DNA of 64,000 nucleotides, taken from assembly GCA_029204225.1 (NCBI GenBank), contig CM055102.1:27010922-27074921 (forward strand), in the 5' to 3' direction. The stretch's first letter is position 1, and each line of letters starts with the position of its first letter. The position numbers and the translations under genes were made by a program. This stretch comes from Diphasiastrum complanatum. Its lineage: Eukaryota; Streptophyta; Lycopodiopsida; Lycopodiales; Lycopodiaceae. The notes beneath the pieces were generated by a model that saw nothing but the letters and a program-made list of their open reading frames with translations, had not been told where the DNA came from and made no database searches. Of the stretch, positions 22,861 through 33,284 are shown in pieces.

Positions 22861-23599
22861 TTCGGTCAATTCCACTCGGCTCAGTCGAGATCGCTCTCTC
22901 TCCTACACTCGGTCCAGATCCCTCTCTCTCCTCTCACGGTTACTACAACTTTCACGAGGAAAGATAACCAGAACTCTTCTATATTTCCATGGCTGTGAGT
23001 AAGGTGTTATGATCATGCATGACTCAAGTGTGCTGTGAATTCTGCTGGTTGCTAAGGAAATTATCTGCTGGACCTGTTGTTGCTGTGAAGGCCATGGCTG
23101 TTGTCCAAACTTGCGTAGGCCATTGAAGATCCTTTCATGAGAGCATAGAGAGCTATGGATCGGGATGAGTACATTGAAGGAGAAATCCTTTTGCTCACTT
23201 TTCTCAAGCAATTATCTTGTTGGTAGTAGACCATCAATTAGAAAGTTGCGTAGGTAATTGGTAGGAGTTCAGTAACCTATTCCGTCAGTCTGTTCTCTGC
23301 TACACAAGCGTTCTGTTGGCTGCCAGTCAAGCGATCAGTTTCTTGCTACACTAGCGATTAGTTCAGCTCACAGTGAGCGAAGCTTTGCAGCAGAGAGCAG
23401 AAGTTTGTACCTGATAACGAAAAAGCTCCTCAGAAAATCAGTGCCTGTTCTACTGTCATAATTTGCTTGCCAGTTTATGCACAGTTTTCTGCCATACCCG
23501 TGTTTATCTGATCTACATTCAGTTTAGGGCAAAGGAGCATTGGTGGAGCTTTCAAAACTTTTCCTATTGCTGGTCTTTCAGAGTTTTGGTGGGCGCTTT
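22861..23599. other. Unassigned region between pseudogene and LINE
   Basis: A minus-strand frame at 22903-23211 is open (GQQPWPSQQQQVQQ) but shows no domain. It could be upstream sequence of the LARP6-like copy. 23215-23460 may be 5' UTR of the LINE. Confidence 0.35.
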
Positions 23600-24363
23600 T
23601 GTTTGGGCAAGTTCTCCGGAATCTATTGCAAAAGGTTTACAACGGCCGACGGCTCCATCGAGGTTAACAACATTCCGTGTGAAGAAAATTCAAAAAAAAT
23701 ATAAAAAAGATCTCGGTTCAGTTGGTGAGGTGGTCCATCACAGGGTTCCCTTTTTTACAGTTGTTCTCATGGCTTCGGACATCTCCCTACTTCGTCCTCT
23801 CAGTCTCAAACGACCTGCTTCAACTATATCTCTCCCTCCTGACTCCCCTCCTCGTTCGCCTCAGGTTGTGCTGGGTTCCTCGCTTGCCACAACACCCTCT
23901 GTTCCTCCTTCACCCACCTCTTCCCATAGCATTGTTGCCCCTCGCTTGGTTGTGAACCTCCTTCGATCCTTGCTGCATTGTCTTCTCAAGCCCCTGAACG
24001 GGTTCCTTGCCATGCTTGTGGTCATTTCTTCTCTCCTAGAGGAGGTCTTGCCCGTCACCAGTGTTCTTGTCTTGCGCTGCTTCAGTCGTCTCAAGATCGC
24101 CCTCCTCTTTATGCACCCCATTCGCCCTCTGCTTCAGCTTGGTCTTGGATTTCTTCCCTTGACGTCCTCGGAGCTTTTCACTTGGGCTTCTCTCATCCAA
24201 GGCTCTATTTTCATATTCCTCTCGCTCTCCGTCGTGAAACTCAAGTTGCTATGCGCCTTCCTCTTGATCGCTTGGCTATTGACCCCTTTGACATTGCGGC
24301 TTGGCATCTGTTTCTTCTATTTCCCCTTTGGTGTCTAGTCCTTCATCCGAGGGGTGGGGATGC
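23600..24363 (+). pseudogene. 5' fragment of a non-LTR retrotransposon (LINE)
   Basis: A likely start at 23769 gives MASDISLLRPLSLKRPAS and a Pro/Ser-rich stretch. A frameshift near 23960 leads to VPCHACGHFFSPRGGLARHQ, a C2H2-like finger of the kind found at the N-terminus of some LINE ORFs. Then follow RLAIDPFDIAAWHLFLLFP and CLVLHPRGGD, which resembles the conserved segment just before reverse transcriptase in such elements (aligned from memory of the family pattern). It is cut off exactly where the copia LTR begins at 24364 and does not resume beyond 29633. Confidence 0.6.
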
Positions 24364-25013
24364 TGTGAAAGATTTCAGATCCTTAAGATCCAATCTACTT
24401 GAATGATCTTTGGTTGGAAAGAGAAATACACTAGCAATTTCACCAATGTAGAAAAATCAGCATCTACACACAATTTGAGATGCAAACACTAATAGAACTT
24501 GATCAAACTTGAATGAAATGATTATGTACTGTTGCTATCCATACAAAACCAGCAAGCTACTGTATTTCACACGTGTGGATCCAAAAATAGCAAATATAGA
24601 TCATTCTACACATAGAATTGCAAGCAATCACCAAGATAGTGCACCAATGGATAGTAGAACCCAAGAGAACCATGTATAAGCATGAAATGAGATAGAGAAG
24701 AGAGAAGATGACTCTCTCCATGAGTTACATCCTTTTATAGTAGGTCCAAACCCTATTTGGCCACTTGGCTTTCCCACCAAAATGCTAACCCTACCAATTT
24801 TGGGTCTAGATTCAATGTACCCAACTTATTCAAATTGAATCTACTCAAACTCGCATTCTATCTTTCCCACACTTTCAAAAAGTGTTCATTCAAATGAATT
24901 TTAGACTAATGAACTTTGAAAAGTCAATCTCTAAGTCTAAAACAAGTTTTGGCCTCAATATGCCAAATATGGAAGTATTGCAAAATGTGATGAAACTAGT
25001 TGAATCTTTCACA
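24364..25013 (-). repeat. 3' LTR of the family D copia (650 bp)
   Basis: On the minus strand it starts TGTGAAAGATTCAAC and ends ATCTTTCACA. The preceding polypurine tract is GAAGAGGGAG. The pol stop codon TGA lies inside the first bases of the LTR. Confidence 0.9.
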
Positions 25014-28000
25014 CTCCCTCTTCAACTAGTTTTAGCATAGACTTTGATAATACTCCAAGTGAAGTCCTATGCTTCATGAACAAGTCTTTTCCCAATGCTT
25101 TGGTGAAGATATCAACAACACATTCCCTTGAAGACACATGTTGAAGCCCCATCTCCTTTGCAATGACTCGCTCCCTCACAAAATGATATTGTATCTCAAT
25201 ATGCTTGCTCCTAGCATGAAAGATAGGATTGGATGCCATTCTTTGGGCTGATTGATTGTCACAAAAGATGATTGGGCTCTCTGAAAAATCCAGCAAGTGA
25301 AGATCCTTGATCATCCTCTTGATCCATACCATCTCCTTTGTGCAATGTGTAAGAGCTTTGTACTCGGCCTCACTAGATGACAATGAGATAGTGGCTTGTT
25401 TCTTTGACATCCATGATATAGCTCCATCACCTATTAAAATACAATAAGCACTAATGGATTTCCTATCCATTACATCTCCAGCATAGTCCGAATCTGAAAA
25501 TCCAAAAAGATTAGGTGATGATCCCTCATACAATATGCCAAAATCTCGAGTTCCAATGATGTACCTCAAAACTCGCTTTCCTAGCTTCCAATGTTTCTCA
25601 CTAGGATCTTGCATGAATTGACTCAATCTTCCAACACAATAGCTTAGATCATGTCTAGTAATGGTTAGATAGATGAGTGAACCAACTAGTTTTCTATAGA
25701 AAGTAATGTCCTTGAAGGATCTTTCATTACCTCTTATAGTAAGCTTTACATGAGACTCCATAGGTGTATCAATAGCTTTTGCATCTACCATATGAAATCT
25801 TCCTAGAATAGAATTAGCATACTTCTCTTGACGAATGAAAGTAGATTGAGAAGATCTAATGACTTCTATTTCTAAAATGTATTGCAAATTACCAAGATCA
25901 TGCACCTCAAACTCCTTCTTAAGAGCATTCTTGATATCCTCCACATCTTGATTGTCTCCACCACTCAAGATGATATCATCCACATAGATTAGCAAGATGG
26001 TAACATCATTTCCAGCAAACCTATAATAAAGTGAATGATCATACTCACTCATAACAAAGCCTTGAGAGAGTAAAAAAGTGTTAAGCTTAGCATACCAACT
26101 CCTTGGTGCTTGCTTAAGGCCATACAAACTCTTTTGTAGAAGACACACATGATTTGGCTTTGTTGATGAGATGTAGCTCTCGGGTTGCTCCATGTATACT
26201 TCCTCCTCAAGATCACCATTCAAGAATGAATTTGAAATGTCCATTTGCCATAGATCCCATCCATAAAGTGTAGCAAGTGAAATGATGACTCGAATGCTTA
26301 CCATCTTTGCCACGGGTGCAAAGGTCTCATCATAGTCAATTCCTTGTTGTTGAGCATATCCTTTTGCCACTAACCTTGCCTTGTACTTGTTGATAGATCC
26401 ATCTTGGTTTGTCTTCACCTTGAAGATCCATCTGCATCCAATAGCTTTCTTGTCCTTAGGCAACTCCACCAATCTCCATGTTCCATTCTTCATAAGAGCT
26501 TGATACTCAAGATCCATTGCTTGGATCCACTCCTCTTCTTTCCTTGCTTGATCTACACTTGTAGGCTCATCCAAAGAGGTTAGGAAAGCAACATAATTTC
26601 CAGAAACTACTTGCTTACCCTTTTGATCATATGTGAGCCTTGAAGGTACTTGTCTTTCTCTTGATGTTTTCCTTGGCTTTTGACTTGATGAAGGTCCATC
26701 ATCACCACCATCCAAAGTAGGATCCTTCTCATCAACATCAAGAATGTTAGAACCATCTACTTTACCATCAATCATGCTTGAAGACACCTTTGGAATGTTT
26801 CCCTCATAAAAAATGACATCTCTACCAACAATCACTTTGTTAGTAGAAGGAATGTAAACCTTGTAAGCTTTACTCACCTCACTATATCCAACAAAAATAC
26901 CTCTTCTTGAAGATGGATCCTCCTTGGTCCTATCATCAAGAGTGGTGTTGACATAGCATGTGCATCCAAAGGTTCTTAGAAAGTTGACACTCGGCCTCCT
27001 CTTGAATAGCATCTCAAAAGGTGTCCTTCCATCCAAAATAACACTCGGCCACCTATTGCACAAAAAATTGGCACACAACAAAGCTTGATCCCAAAATGGT
27101 TTGTCAAGATTAGCACTTAACCTCATAGCTTTAGCACTTTCACATAAAATTCTATTCTTCCTTTCAGCCACTCCATTTTGTTGTGGGGTCCTTGATGTTG
27201 TATACTCCCTCTTGATCCCATGCTCATCACAAAAGACCTTGAACTTGTTAGATATGTACTCACCACCATTGTCACCTCTCAAGCACTTGATCTTTGTGGA
27301 GAATTGGTTCTCCCTTGCATTCTTGAACTTGACAAAGACATCATACACTTCATCCTTGCTCTTTAGTAGATAGATCCAACAAAATCTACTAAAATCATCA
27401 ATGAATGTTACATACATCTTAGCTCCACTATTGCTAATTGTAGTAAATCCATGAATATCCGAATGTACAAGTTGAAAAGGCTTTGTAGATCTAGAAATAG
27501 ATCTAGTATAAAGTAGTCTATGTGACTTAGACAAAGCACAAGACTCACAAACATGCTTGTCATTACTTAAGGAACTTGGAAGACCAATCACAACCTTCTT
27601 CCTTGCCATTACCTCCAATGACTTGAAGTTGAGGTGTCCCATCCTTTTGTGCCAAACCTCTTGAATAGAAATTTGCTCCCTTGCAACATATCCAACTTGG
27701 TTAGCAATAACACAAGCATCAAGTTTGAACAACTTCCCTTGCCTTTTACCTTTTCCAATCAAGACATCCTTCCTTTTGATCAAACAAGCATCTCCATCAA
27801 ACTCCACCTTGAGGCCCTTACTTAGCATTTGACTCACACTAAGCAAATTCTTGATAATAGATATTCGAATAAACAAGACATCCTCCAAATGAACATTCCT
27901 ATTTGTAGAGAGAGAAATAGGAATTGTGCCAATCCCTTTGATTGCACACTCACCATCATTGGCCGTGTAGATCACCCTCTTGTCATCTCCATATGCCAAC

Positions 28001-28419
28001 AAAGAAGTGAAGTATTCTTTGTGAAAGGTCATGTGTGAACTTGCTCCACTATCAATCCACCAAGGATTTAGATCTCCATCATTAGCAAGCATACATGAAG
28101 ACATCACAAAAGCATCATCATTTGCATCTTGCACACCCAAACCATCCTCATCAAGGGTAAGATTACCTTGCTTGTCTCCTTGATCTCTCTTCTTCTTGTA
28201 GCACTCACTTGCAAAGTGTCCTTTGATGCCACAATAGAAGCACTTGAGCTTTGATCTATCCTTCTTTTTGCCACTTGAAGAAGCATCCACTTGATCTTGC
28301 CCTTTAGACCACTTGCTTTTGGGTTTGCCCTTGAATTTGCCCTTTGTGAACATAGCATCCTCTTGAAGTGTCGATGTAGATCCACCTCTTGCTTGAAGCC
28401 TATATTCCTCATTGACCAA
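25009..28419 (-). CDS. Copia polyprotein: knuckle-protease-integrase-RT-RNase H
   Basis: 1136 residues open without interruption. In order: CCHC knuckle CFYCGIKGHFASEC (about 60-73), protease [11 protein letters not shown] (about 120), pre-integrase VWHKRMGHLN, and zinc-binding CESCALSKSH. The integrase core follows: LVHSDIHGF, FIDDFSRFCW, LRGDNGGEYISNKF. Then come GIFVGYSEVSKAYKVY, reverse transcriptase with WDLWQMDISNSFLNGDLEEE, LYGLKQAPRSWY and catalytic [11 protein letters not shown], and RNase H with SDSDYAGD, SSSEAEYKAL and CDNQSAQRMASNP. One oddity is LQYILEIEV, where most relatives have G before IEV. The frame runs through the polypurine tract and stops in the LTR. Upstream it is in frame with gag but separated by one stop. 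Apart from that stop, all enzymatic motifs look intact. Confidence 0.95.
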   Translation of the reverse strand: MVNEEYRLQARGGSTSTLQEDAMFTKGKFKGKPKSKWSKGQDQVDASSSGKKKDRSKLKCFYCGIKGHFASECYKKKRDQGDKQGNLTLDEDGLGVQDANDDAFVMSSCMLANDGDLNPWWIDSGASSHMTFHKEYFTSLLAYGDDKRVIYTANDGECAIKGIGTIPISLSTNRNVHLEDVLFIRISIIKNLLSVSQMLSKGLKVEFDGDACLIKRKDVLIGKGKRQGKLFKLDACVIANQVGYVAREQISIQEVWHKRMGHLNFKSLEVMARKKVVIGLPSSLSNDKHVCESCALSKSHRLLYTRSISRSTKPFQLVHSDIHGFTTISNSGAKMYVTFIDDFSRFCWIYLLKSKDEVYDVFVKFKNARENQFSTKIKCLRGDNGGEYISNKFKVFCDEHGIKREYTTSRTPQQNGVAERKNRILCESAKAMRLSANLDKPFWDQALLCANFLCNRWPSVILDGRTPFEMLFKRRPSVNFLRTFGCTCYVNTTLDDRTKEDPSSRRGIFVGYSEVSKAYKVYIPSTNKVIVGRDVIFYEGNIPKVSSSMIDGKVDGSNILDVDEKDPTLDGGDDGPSSSQKPRKTSRERQVPSRLTYDQKGKQVVSGNYVAFLTSLDEPTSVDQARKEEEWIQAMDLEYQALMKNGTWRLVELPKDKKAIGCRWIFKVKTNQDGSINKYKARLVAKGYAQQQGIDYDETFAPVAKMVSIRVIISLATLYGWDLWQMDISNSFLNGDLEEEVYMEQPESYISSTKPNHVCLLQKSLYGLKQAPRSWYAKLNTFLLSQGFVMSEYDHSLYYRFAGNDVTILLIYVDDIILSGGDNQDVEDIKNALKKEFEVHDLGNLQYILEIEVIRSSQSTFIRQEKYANSILGRFHMVDAKAIDTPMESHVKLTIRGNERSFKDITFYRKLVGSLIYLTITRHDLSYCVGRLSQFMQDPSEKHWKLGKRVLRYIIGTRDFGILYEGSSPNLFGFSDSDYAGDVMDRKSISAYCILIGDGAISWMSKKQATISLSSSEAEYKALTHCTKEMVWIKRMIKDLHLLDFSESPIIFCDNQSAQRMASNPIFHARSKHIEIQYHFVRERVIAKEMGLQHVSSRECVVDIFTKALGKDLFMKHRTSLGVLSKSMLKLVEEGV

Positions 28420-28425
28420 GATCTC

Positions 28426-28943
28426 TTAAAGATCCATCAAACTTGGCAAAGTCTTTTGAATAGCAATACTTTGAACAATGTTAGCATGAGCATCCAACAA
28501 GCCATTAAGAATCACTTGAATAAGCTCTCCTTCCTTAATGCTTTCATCTATGCAAGCTAACTCATCCTTCAATGCTTTCATTCTCAAAACAAAAGTACTT
28601 AGACTTTCTTCATTCTTTTGCAAACAAGAAAAGATTTGCCTTCTTAGAGTCAACACTCTAGAAGTAGACTTGGATTCATAAAGCTTCTTCAATGAATTCC
28701 AAGCTTCCAAAGATGATGTGCACTTACCAACTTCCTTGAGAAGTTCATTGGTAACATTCATCTTTATCATGTGTAGAGCCTTCTTGGCCCTCTTGTCATA
28801 CCTCAATTGATCTTGTTGTGTTGCTGGTCTCTCCTCCAAACCTACAACAATATCCAAAACATCATTCATCTCAAGAAGTGACTCCATCCTTTTTTCCATA
28901 ATGAATAGTTATTTGAGGTAAGCCTATCATTGGCTTCCAACAT
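28426..28943 (-). pseudogene. Copia gag with frameshift and terminal stop
   Basis: A likely start at 28943-28941 gives MLEANDRLTSNNYSLWKK, the normal copia gag opening. The homologous continuation lies in another frame, so a base appears to be lost in the A6 run (28890-28895). A downstream ATG at 28899 restarts it (MEKRMESLLEMND), giving 157 residues with ALHMIKMNVTNELLKEVG and LIQVILNGLLDAHANIV. It ends at a TAA at 28426-28428, in frame with the polyprotein that follows. Gag forms the virus-like particle in this family. The stop precedes the zinc knuckle, so it is not at the usual gag/pol border. Confidence 0.8.
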
Positions 28944-29551
28944 GACTCCAATTGAGGTTGTCATGTAGCAATGACCTGATCTTCTCTTTCAACCTGTTTC
29001 AATGCACAAAGCACTCCTTTGAACAACAACAAATGCTTTCAAAAGAAATCACCAAGATTTGAAACTATCTCACAAATTCTCTTCTAGCACTTATCCAAGC
29101 AAATCAACACATAGAATCATGGAATCTTGATCAACCTATGATCTATCCTCAATCTAATGACTTTTGCCACTTCCTAAGATTGAAACACACTCAAATGAAG
29201 TCCAACAACCTCACTATCTAGAGATTCAATCAAAATTAGGGTTTTGACAAAATCACAAAAAATTGACTATTCCAAATCTACATGCAAATACTGAAAATTT
29301 GATATGCAATCCATAAGCCACCACTTAGGCTGAACCAATAATCCAAAAATCGGCCAAATCCAGCATGTGAATTCAAAAAACGGAATTGAACAAGTATATT
29401 GACCTTTTTAGTGTTTTGATCTACAAAAGATCCAATCTACAAAAGCAAAAAATTCGATTTTGGTGTAGAATCCTCTCTAGCATGCTCTAGACTTGATATC
29501 TTCACAAATCATTGATAGATCTGATTTCCTCCTTCATAACCTGAAACACAA
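28944..29551 (-). other. 5' leader of the family D copia
   Basis: Untranslated leader between primer site and gag, with stops in all frames. It shares its first roughly 35 bases with the leader of the non-autonomous element at 56397 downwards. Confidence 0.75.
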
Positions 29552-29563
29552 GCTCTGATACCA
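29552..29563 (-). other. Primer binding site
   Basis: TGGTATCAGAGC on the minus strand, the standard copia site complementary to the 3' end of initiator tRNA-Met. It directly follows the LTR terminus ..TTTCACA. Confidence 0.95.
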
Positions 29564-29639
29564 TGTGAAAGATTTCAGATCCTTAAGATCCAATCTACTT
29601 GAATGATCTTTGGTTGGAAAGAGAAATACACTACCAACA

Positions 29640-30570
29640 GTTTTATACGACCTACAAGTTTTTGCCTTTCAGTTTCACTCATCGTCGAACTCTAAGTTTT
29701 AAGCGCGTGGAAAAAAGAGCATTTAAGCTATTTGTCGAAGTCCATTGTACATAAACTTCAGCTTAGTATACCATAACCTACAAGTCCTTCAATTGTCAAG
29801 ATGGATAAGGATTCCGATTTTGAATACATAGATGCCAGTGACTCCGAATACGAGGATCAATCTAACTATGATTTTGAAGATCATTATTATGAGCACAGCG
29901 ATGGTGAATCCAATCAGTGCGAATACGTGTCGTATGGAGACTATCCGGAACATAATGAAAAACATTTTGATGATTATGATGATCAGCAAGATTACTAGAT
30001 CAGTCAACATAATCCAAGTGGTGGTGTTTATAGCAGTGACAGTGACAATGAGCAGCTAAATCCACGTCAATCAAAACGTCATCAATATCCTCATATGGAC
30101 CAATCTTCTCAGCCTATGGTAAAAACAGTGATGATGTAGAGACAACATGTCTTTCACAAGTTTGATAGTAGAATTGCTCACATGAATGTGAGAATTTGGT
30201 TGGACAACTTTGACAAGTATTTTCAATCACATCCAAATAGCAACCATGACAAGATTCAATTTGCAAGAACATACCTTGATGGATCTGCAAAAATTTGGTG
30301 GCGATATTGGATGCAATGTGAAGAACCTCATGTTACCATTGATAAATGGCCAACCTTTGTACAAAAGTGCATCGAAGAATTTGAATGTACAGACGGCCAA
30401 ATATGGCATTCTACCCAACAGACGTCCACTGTGGAGAGCTATTTCAATGACTTCCATCAGATAATGGACAAGTATGGTTATTTAGTGGAGGAATTTGATA
30501 CAATGCACTTTATTTTGGGTTTGAAGCCTGAGATAAGAGCTTTTTTATCTAAGGATAATGTTGCAGCTAC
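29640..30570 (+). pseudogene. Ty3/gypsy gag remnant
   Basis: An acidic N-terminal stretch starts at 29801 (MDKDSDFEYIDASDSEYEDQ), followed by stops at 29996 and near 30137. The retrotransposon gag domain follows: VRIWLDNFDKYFQSHPNS, FARTYLDGSAKIWWRYWM, FVQKCIEEFECTDGQIWHST, then ESYFNDFHQIMDKYG. This matches the capsid family found in gypsy elements (W..F...F..........A...L.G.A..WW). The gypsy homology ends near 30565, where copia RNase H begins. The region 29640-29800 may be gypsy leader. Confidence 0.8.
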
Positions 30571-30883
30571 ATCAGCAGTGAGGAAGATTATTTGGCTTAG
30601 AAAGTTATTACAGAATCTGCAAATTCCACAAATCAGTCCAACTATACTCTAGTGCGACAATCGGAGCTGTATATCCCTATCTCTGAATCCACAAACTCAT
30701 TCTAGAACTGAACACATAGAAGTTCAATTTTATTTTCTTAGAGAGAAAGTTCAGAGTAAAGAAGTTGTACTAAATGTTGGCTGACATTTTGAAAAAACCC
30801 TTGTCAAGAGAGAAACATGCTACTTTGGTAAGTATGAAATCTCAATTCAGATTCAGATTCATAGTAGTAAACTTAAAGGGGAG
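30571..30883 (+). pseudogene. Ty1/copia RNase H C-terminus with polypurine tract
   Basis: The same frame as the gypsy gag continues as IIWLRKLLQNLQIPQ, with a stop at 30650. After that it reads CDNRSCISLSLNPQ, RTEHIEVQFYFLREKVQSKE and MLADILKKPLSREKHATL, the end of copia RNase H. The polypurine tract TAAAGGGGAG precedes an LTR start. The join makes a gag/RNase H fusion that no functional element has. Confidence 0.85.
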
Positions 30884-31035
30884 TGTCTTACGCCTACTCA
30901 CTCTAACTGCCCATAATTCACTCAAGAAAATTACTCTCTTACAAACAGTCCACAATAGAAATGAATTGTTTCTCGCATAGTCTGTAGTTTTACACGCAAA
31001 CTTCAACAAGCGAGGAATGCGACAAAATTGTTCTA
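30884..31035 (+). repeat. LTR start (family C), truncated
   Basis: Starts TGTCTTACGCC after the polypurine tract and matches 17462-17615 for about 150 bp. It then breaks off at TTGTTCTA into an unrelated copia integrase. Confidence 0.8.
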
Positions 31036-33125
31036 TCTTAAAGTTTTTGGTTGCATACTTATGCTCATATTCCAAATGAGCTAAGGAAGCAGCTATATAT
31101 CTCTTATTTAACTATTAATAAAGCTTATAAGCTTTATAACTTGTTATAAGAAAGATTTTTGTTAGCGGAGATGTCATCTTCTTCCTTGAAAACCAATTTT
31201 TGAACCTTAAAGGTAAAGAAAAGATTTCATTAGAGGAGTTCTAAATCCAAAAAAAGACCCTTTGTAAAGATTCTTTATATATTTTTTCTTGAATTTTTCT
31301 TACACATGGACCAATCAAAACACTCAAATTTGAAATCTATGTAACGTAACTTTTTGAGTCCACATTTTAATTCCACACTAAAAATGGCATAACTTTTTAG
31401 TGATAAATCCAAATTTAGCGGAGTTTGGTGCATTGGAAAGCGCTCAACAAGGGCTTTCCAATGATATGTTAGATGATATACTTTTGAGATATGATTAAAA
31501 AGTTATGGCAAGTCAAAGGTATTAGTGTTATAATATTTTAATAATATAAAAGACATCTTGCATGAATTCTTAAAGGGTCTTTTTGGAGCTCAAAATTCCC
31601 CTAATGTAGCAAAACCTTCAAATTCTACTCATGTAGATGCTTCAAGAATTCACTTGAACGAGAGTGAATCTGAGGAAGAAGACCAAAGACATCATGAGCA
31701 ACCACAACAAGATAAACCTATCTTTCCAAGAAGATTAACAAGAACCAAAACACCTCCAACTAGATTCATTGACGAATCATCATATTACTTTACACAAGAG
31801 CTTGCAACCTATCAACAGACAATGGAACAATCATTCAGATCTTTGAAAGGAGGCTATGGACAAGGAATATCGATCCTTGGTAAAAAAAAAACTCGAATAG
31901 TACTTGATTGTCACCTAGCAAGCACATCATTGACTATCAGTGGGTTTTCATAAATAAATACAAAACTGATGGCAACATTAATAGAAGAAAAGCCAGGTTA
32001 GTGGAAAAAGGGTATTCTCAAACACCCAATGTTGACTACTCAGATACTTTTAGCCCTATGATCAAGTTATCTTCAAATTACTATTATCTTATTCAGCTAT
32101 AAAGAACCTGAAAATTCAATGGATGTGTAGCCAACTTTCCTAAGTGGAGTCATTGAAGATGACATCTACATGCACCAACTTGAAAGTTATGAGATGAATG
32201 GCAAAGAGCATATAGTGTGCAAAATCCATAAGACTATATGGACTGAAGCGATTTCCACGACCATGGTCTTAAAGAATTAATAACTTCTTTATAAATCATA
32301 TTTTTGTACCAAACTCTTCTAATTGAAATGCTTATTATAAGGTCTTAGGAGTTTTCTTCATTACTGTTACATTGTATGTTGATAATACATTGTTTTTTGG
32401 CAATGACATCAAGTTTATTGAGGAAGTTACAACTTTGATGTCAAATAAATTTGATATGACAAATCTAGGTGAGTACAATATTTTCTTGGCATCCAAATCC
32501 ATAGAGACATGATCAATAGACGGATTTTTGTAAGTCAACAAAAATATCATGATTTACAAAATTGCAAAGCTTTAAATTTTCCACAAATCCAGACTTAAAA
32601 CTATCCAAGGCTCTCAAACAAAGGCTAAAAAAGAGCAAATGCATGAGAATTCATTTCAATTACTAATGTATTCCATGATTTGTACCAAGGCTGCCATTGC
32701 ATTTGTAGTCAACACCAACTCGATTCATGTCTAATCTAGAGTAACACATTGGAAGACACTTGTCAGAGTGCTAAATATTTACAAGCCACCAAGCACCAGT
32801 GCATTTGCTACAAAAAACCACATGCATAAGGTTTTCATGTTTTGTAGGGGGCTACACTGATGCAGATTGGGCAATAAATGTGGATACAAGGAAGTCCACA
32901 TCAGGCTATGTCTTCCTACTCAAAAATGGACCTATCTCATGGAACATGAGAAAAAAAACTTCTCCTGCCTTATTCTCTACTGAGGCATAATACACTTTTG
33001 CAACACATGCAACACATGTAATCAAACAAGGAATATGGCCTAGATGCTTACTTTCTGATATCAGGCTATCTTAAAATAGTTCAGCTAAGTTTACTCCTTG
33101 AACAAAACATAGGAAATTTTAATAT
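31036..33125 (+). pseudogene. Degraded Ty1/copia integrase tail, RT and RNase H
   Basis: Starts with LKVFGCILMLIFQ (integrase tail) and reaches SGDVIFFLENQFLNLK. The spacer is at 31558-31850 (RRLTRTKTPPTRFIDESSYY). Reverse transcriptase begins near 31850 and continues (FINKYKTDGNINRRKARLVE, VDYSDTFSPMIKL). The catalytic motif is altered to YVDNTLFFGND near 32380. RNase H has GGYTDADWAINVDTRKSTSG and then FSTEA followed by a stop. Many stops and frameshifts show it is old. About 31270-31550 is a non-coding insertion containing GCATTGGAAAGCGCTCAACA, with no boundary resolved. Confidence 0.8.
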
Positions 33126-33129
33126 GTCA

Positions 33130-33284
33130 TGTACTGTTAGTACATCCATGCTTATACATGCAAGATAATCTCCAATATAAGCTTTGTAGGCCCAAAAGGA
33201 GCTATTAGCCTTAAGAACAAGGCGGTTCCCTCTTTAGGCCCTTCGAAGTAGTTAATAAGGATAATAGGCTAACAAGGGCCCAAT
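33130..33284 (+). repeat. LTR E fragment
   Basis: Nearly identical to the first 155 bp of the LTR at 20949, including the TGTACTGTTAGTACAT inverted repeat. It breaks off at GGGCCCAATC. In both places the base pair before TGTACTG is CA. Confidence 0.85.

Larger units (their letters stand above)
24364..29633 (-). mobile_element. Nearly complete Ty1/copia retrotransposon (family D)
   Basis: In minus orientation it has a truncated 5' LTR (70 bp left), PBS, a leader of about 610 bp, gag, pol, polypurine tract and a full 650-bp 3' LTR. The 70 bp of 5' LTR left is identical to the matching part of the 3' LTR, which suggests a young insertion truncated at 29633 by deletion. Two coding lesions are visible: a likely one-base loss in the A run at 28890-28895 and an in-frame stop at 28426-28428. 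The left end interrupts a LINE; the right end abuts gypsy sequence. Confidence 0.95.

Noticed and set aside
23463..24338. 291-codon hydrophobic frame
   Set aside because: It is partly the LINE ORF start and then the wrong frame after a frameshift; the hydrophobicity comes from reading CT-rich DNA out of frame.
31270..31550. A separate mobile insertion between copia integrase tail and spacer
   Set aside because: The sequence looks foreign (GCATTGGAAAGCGCTCAACA) but neither boundaries nor a target duplication could be found, so it is only mentioned within the copia remnant.
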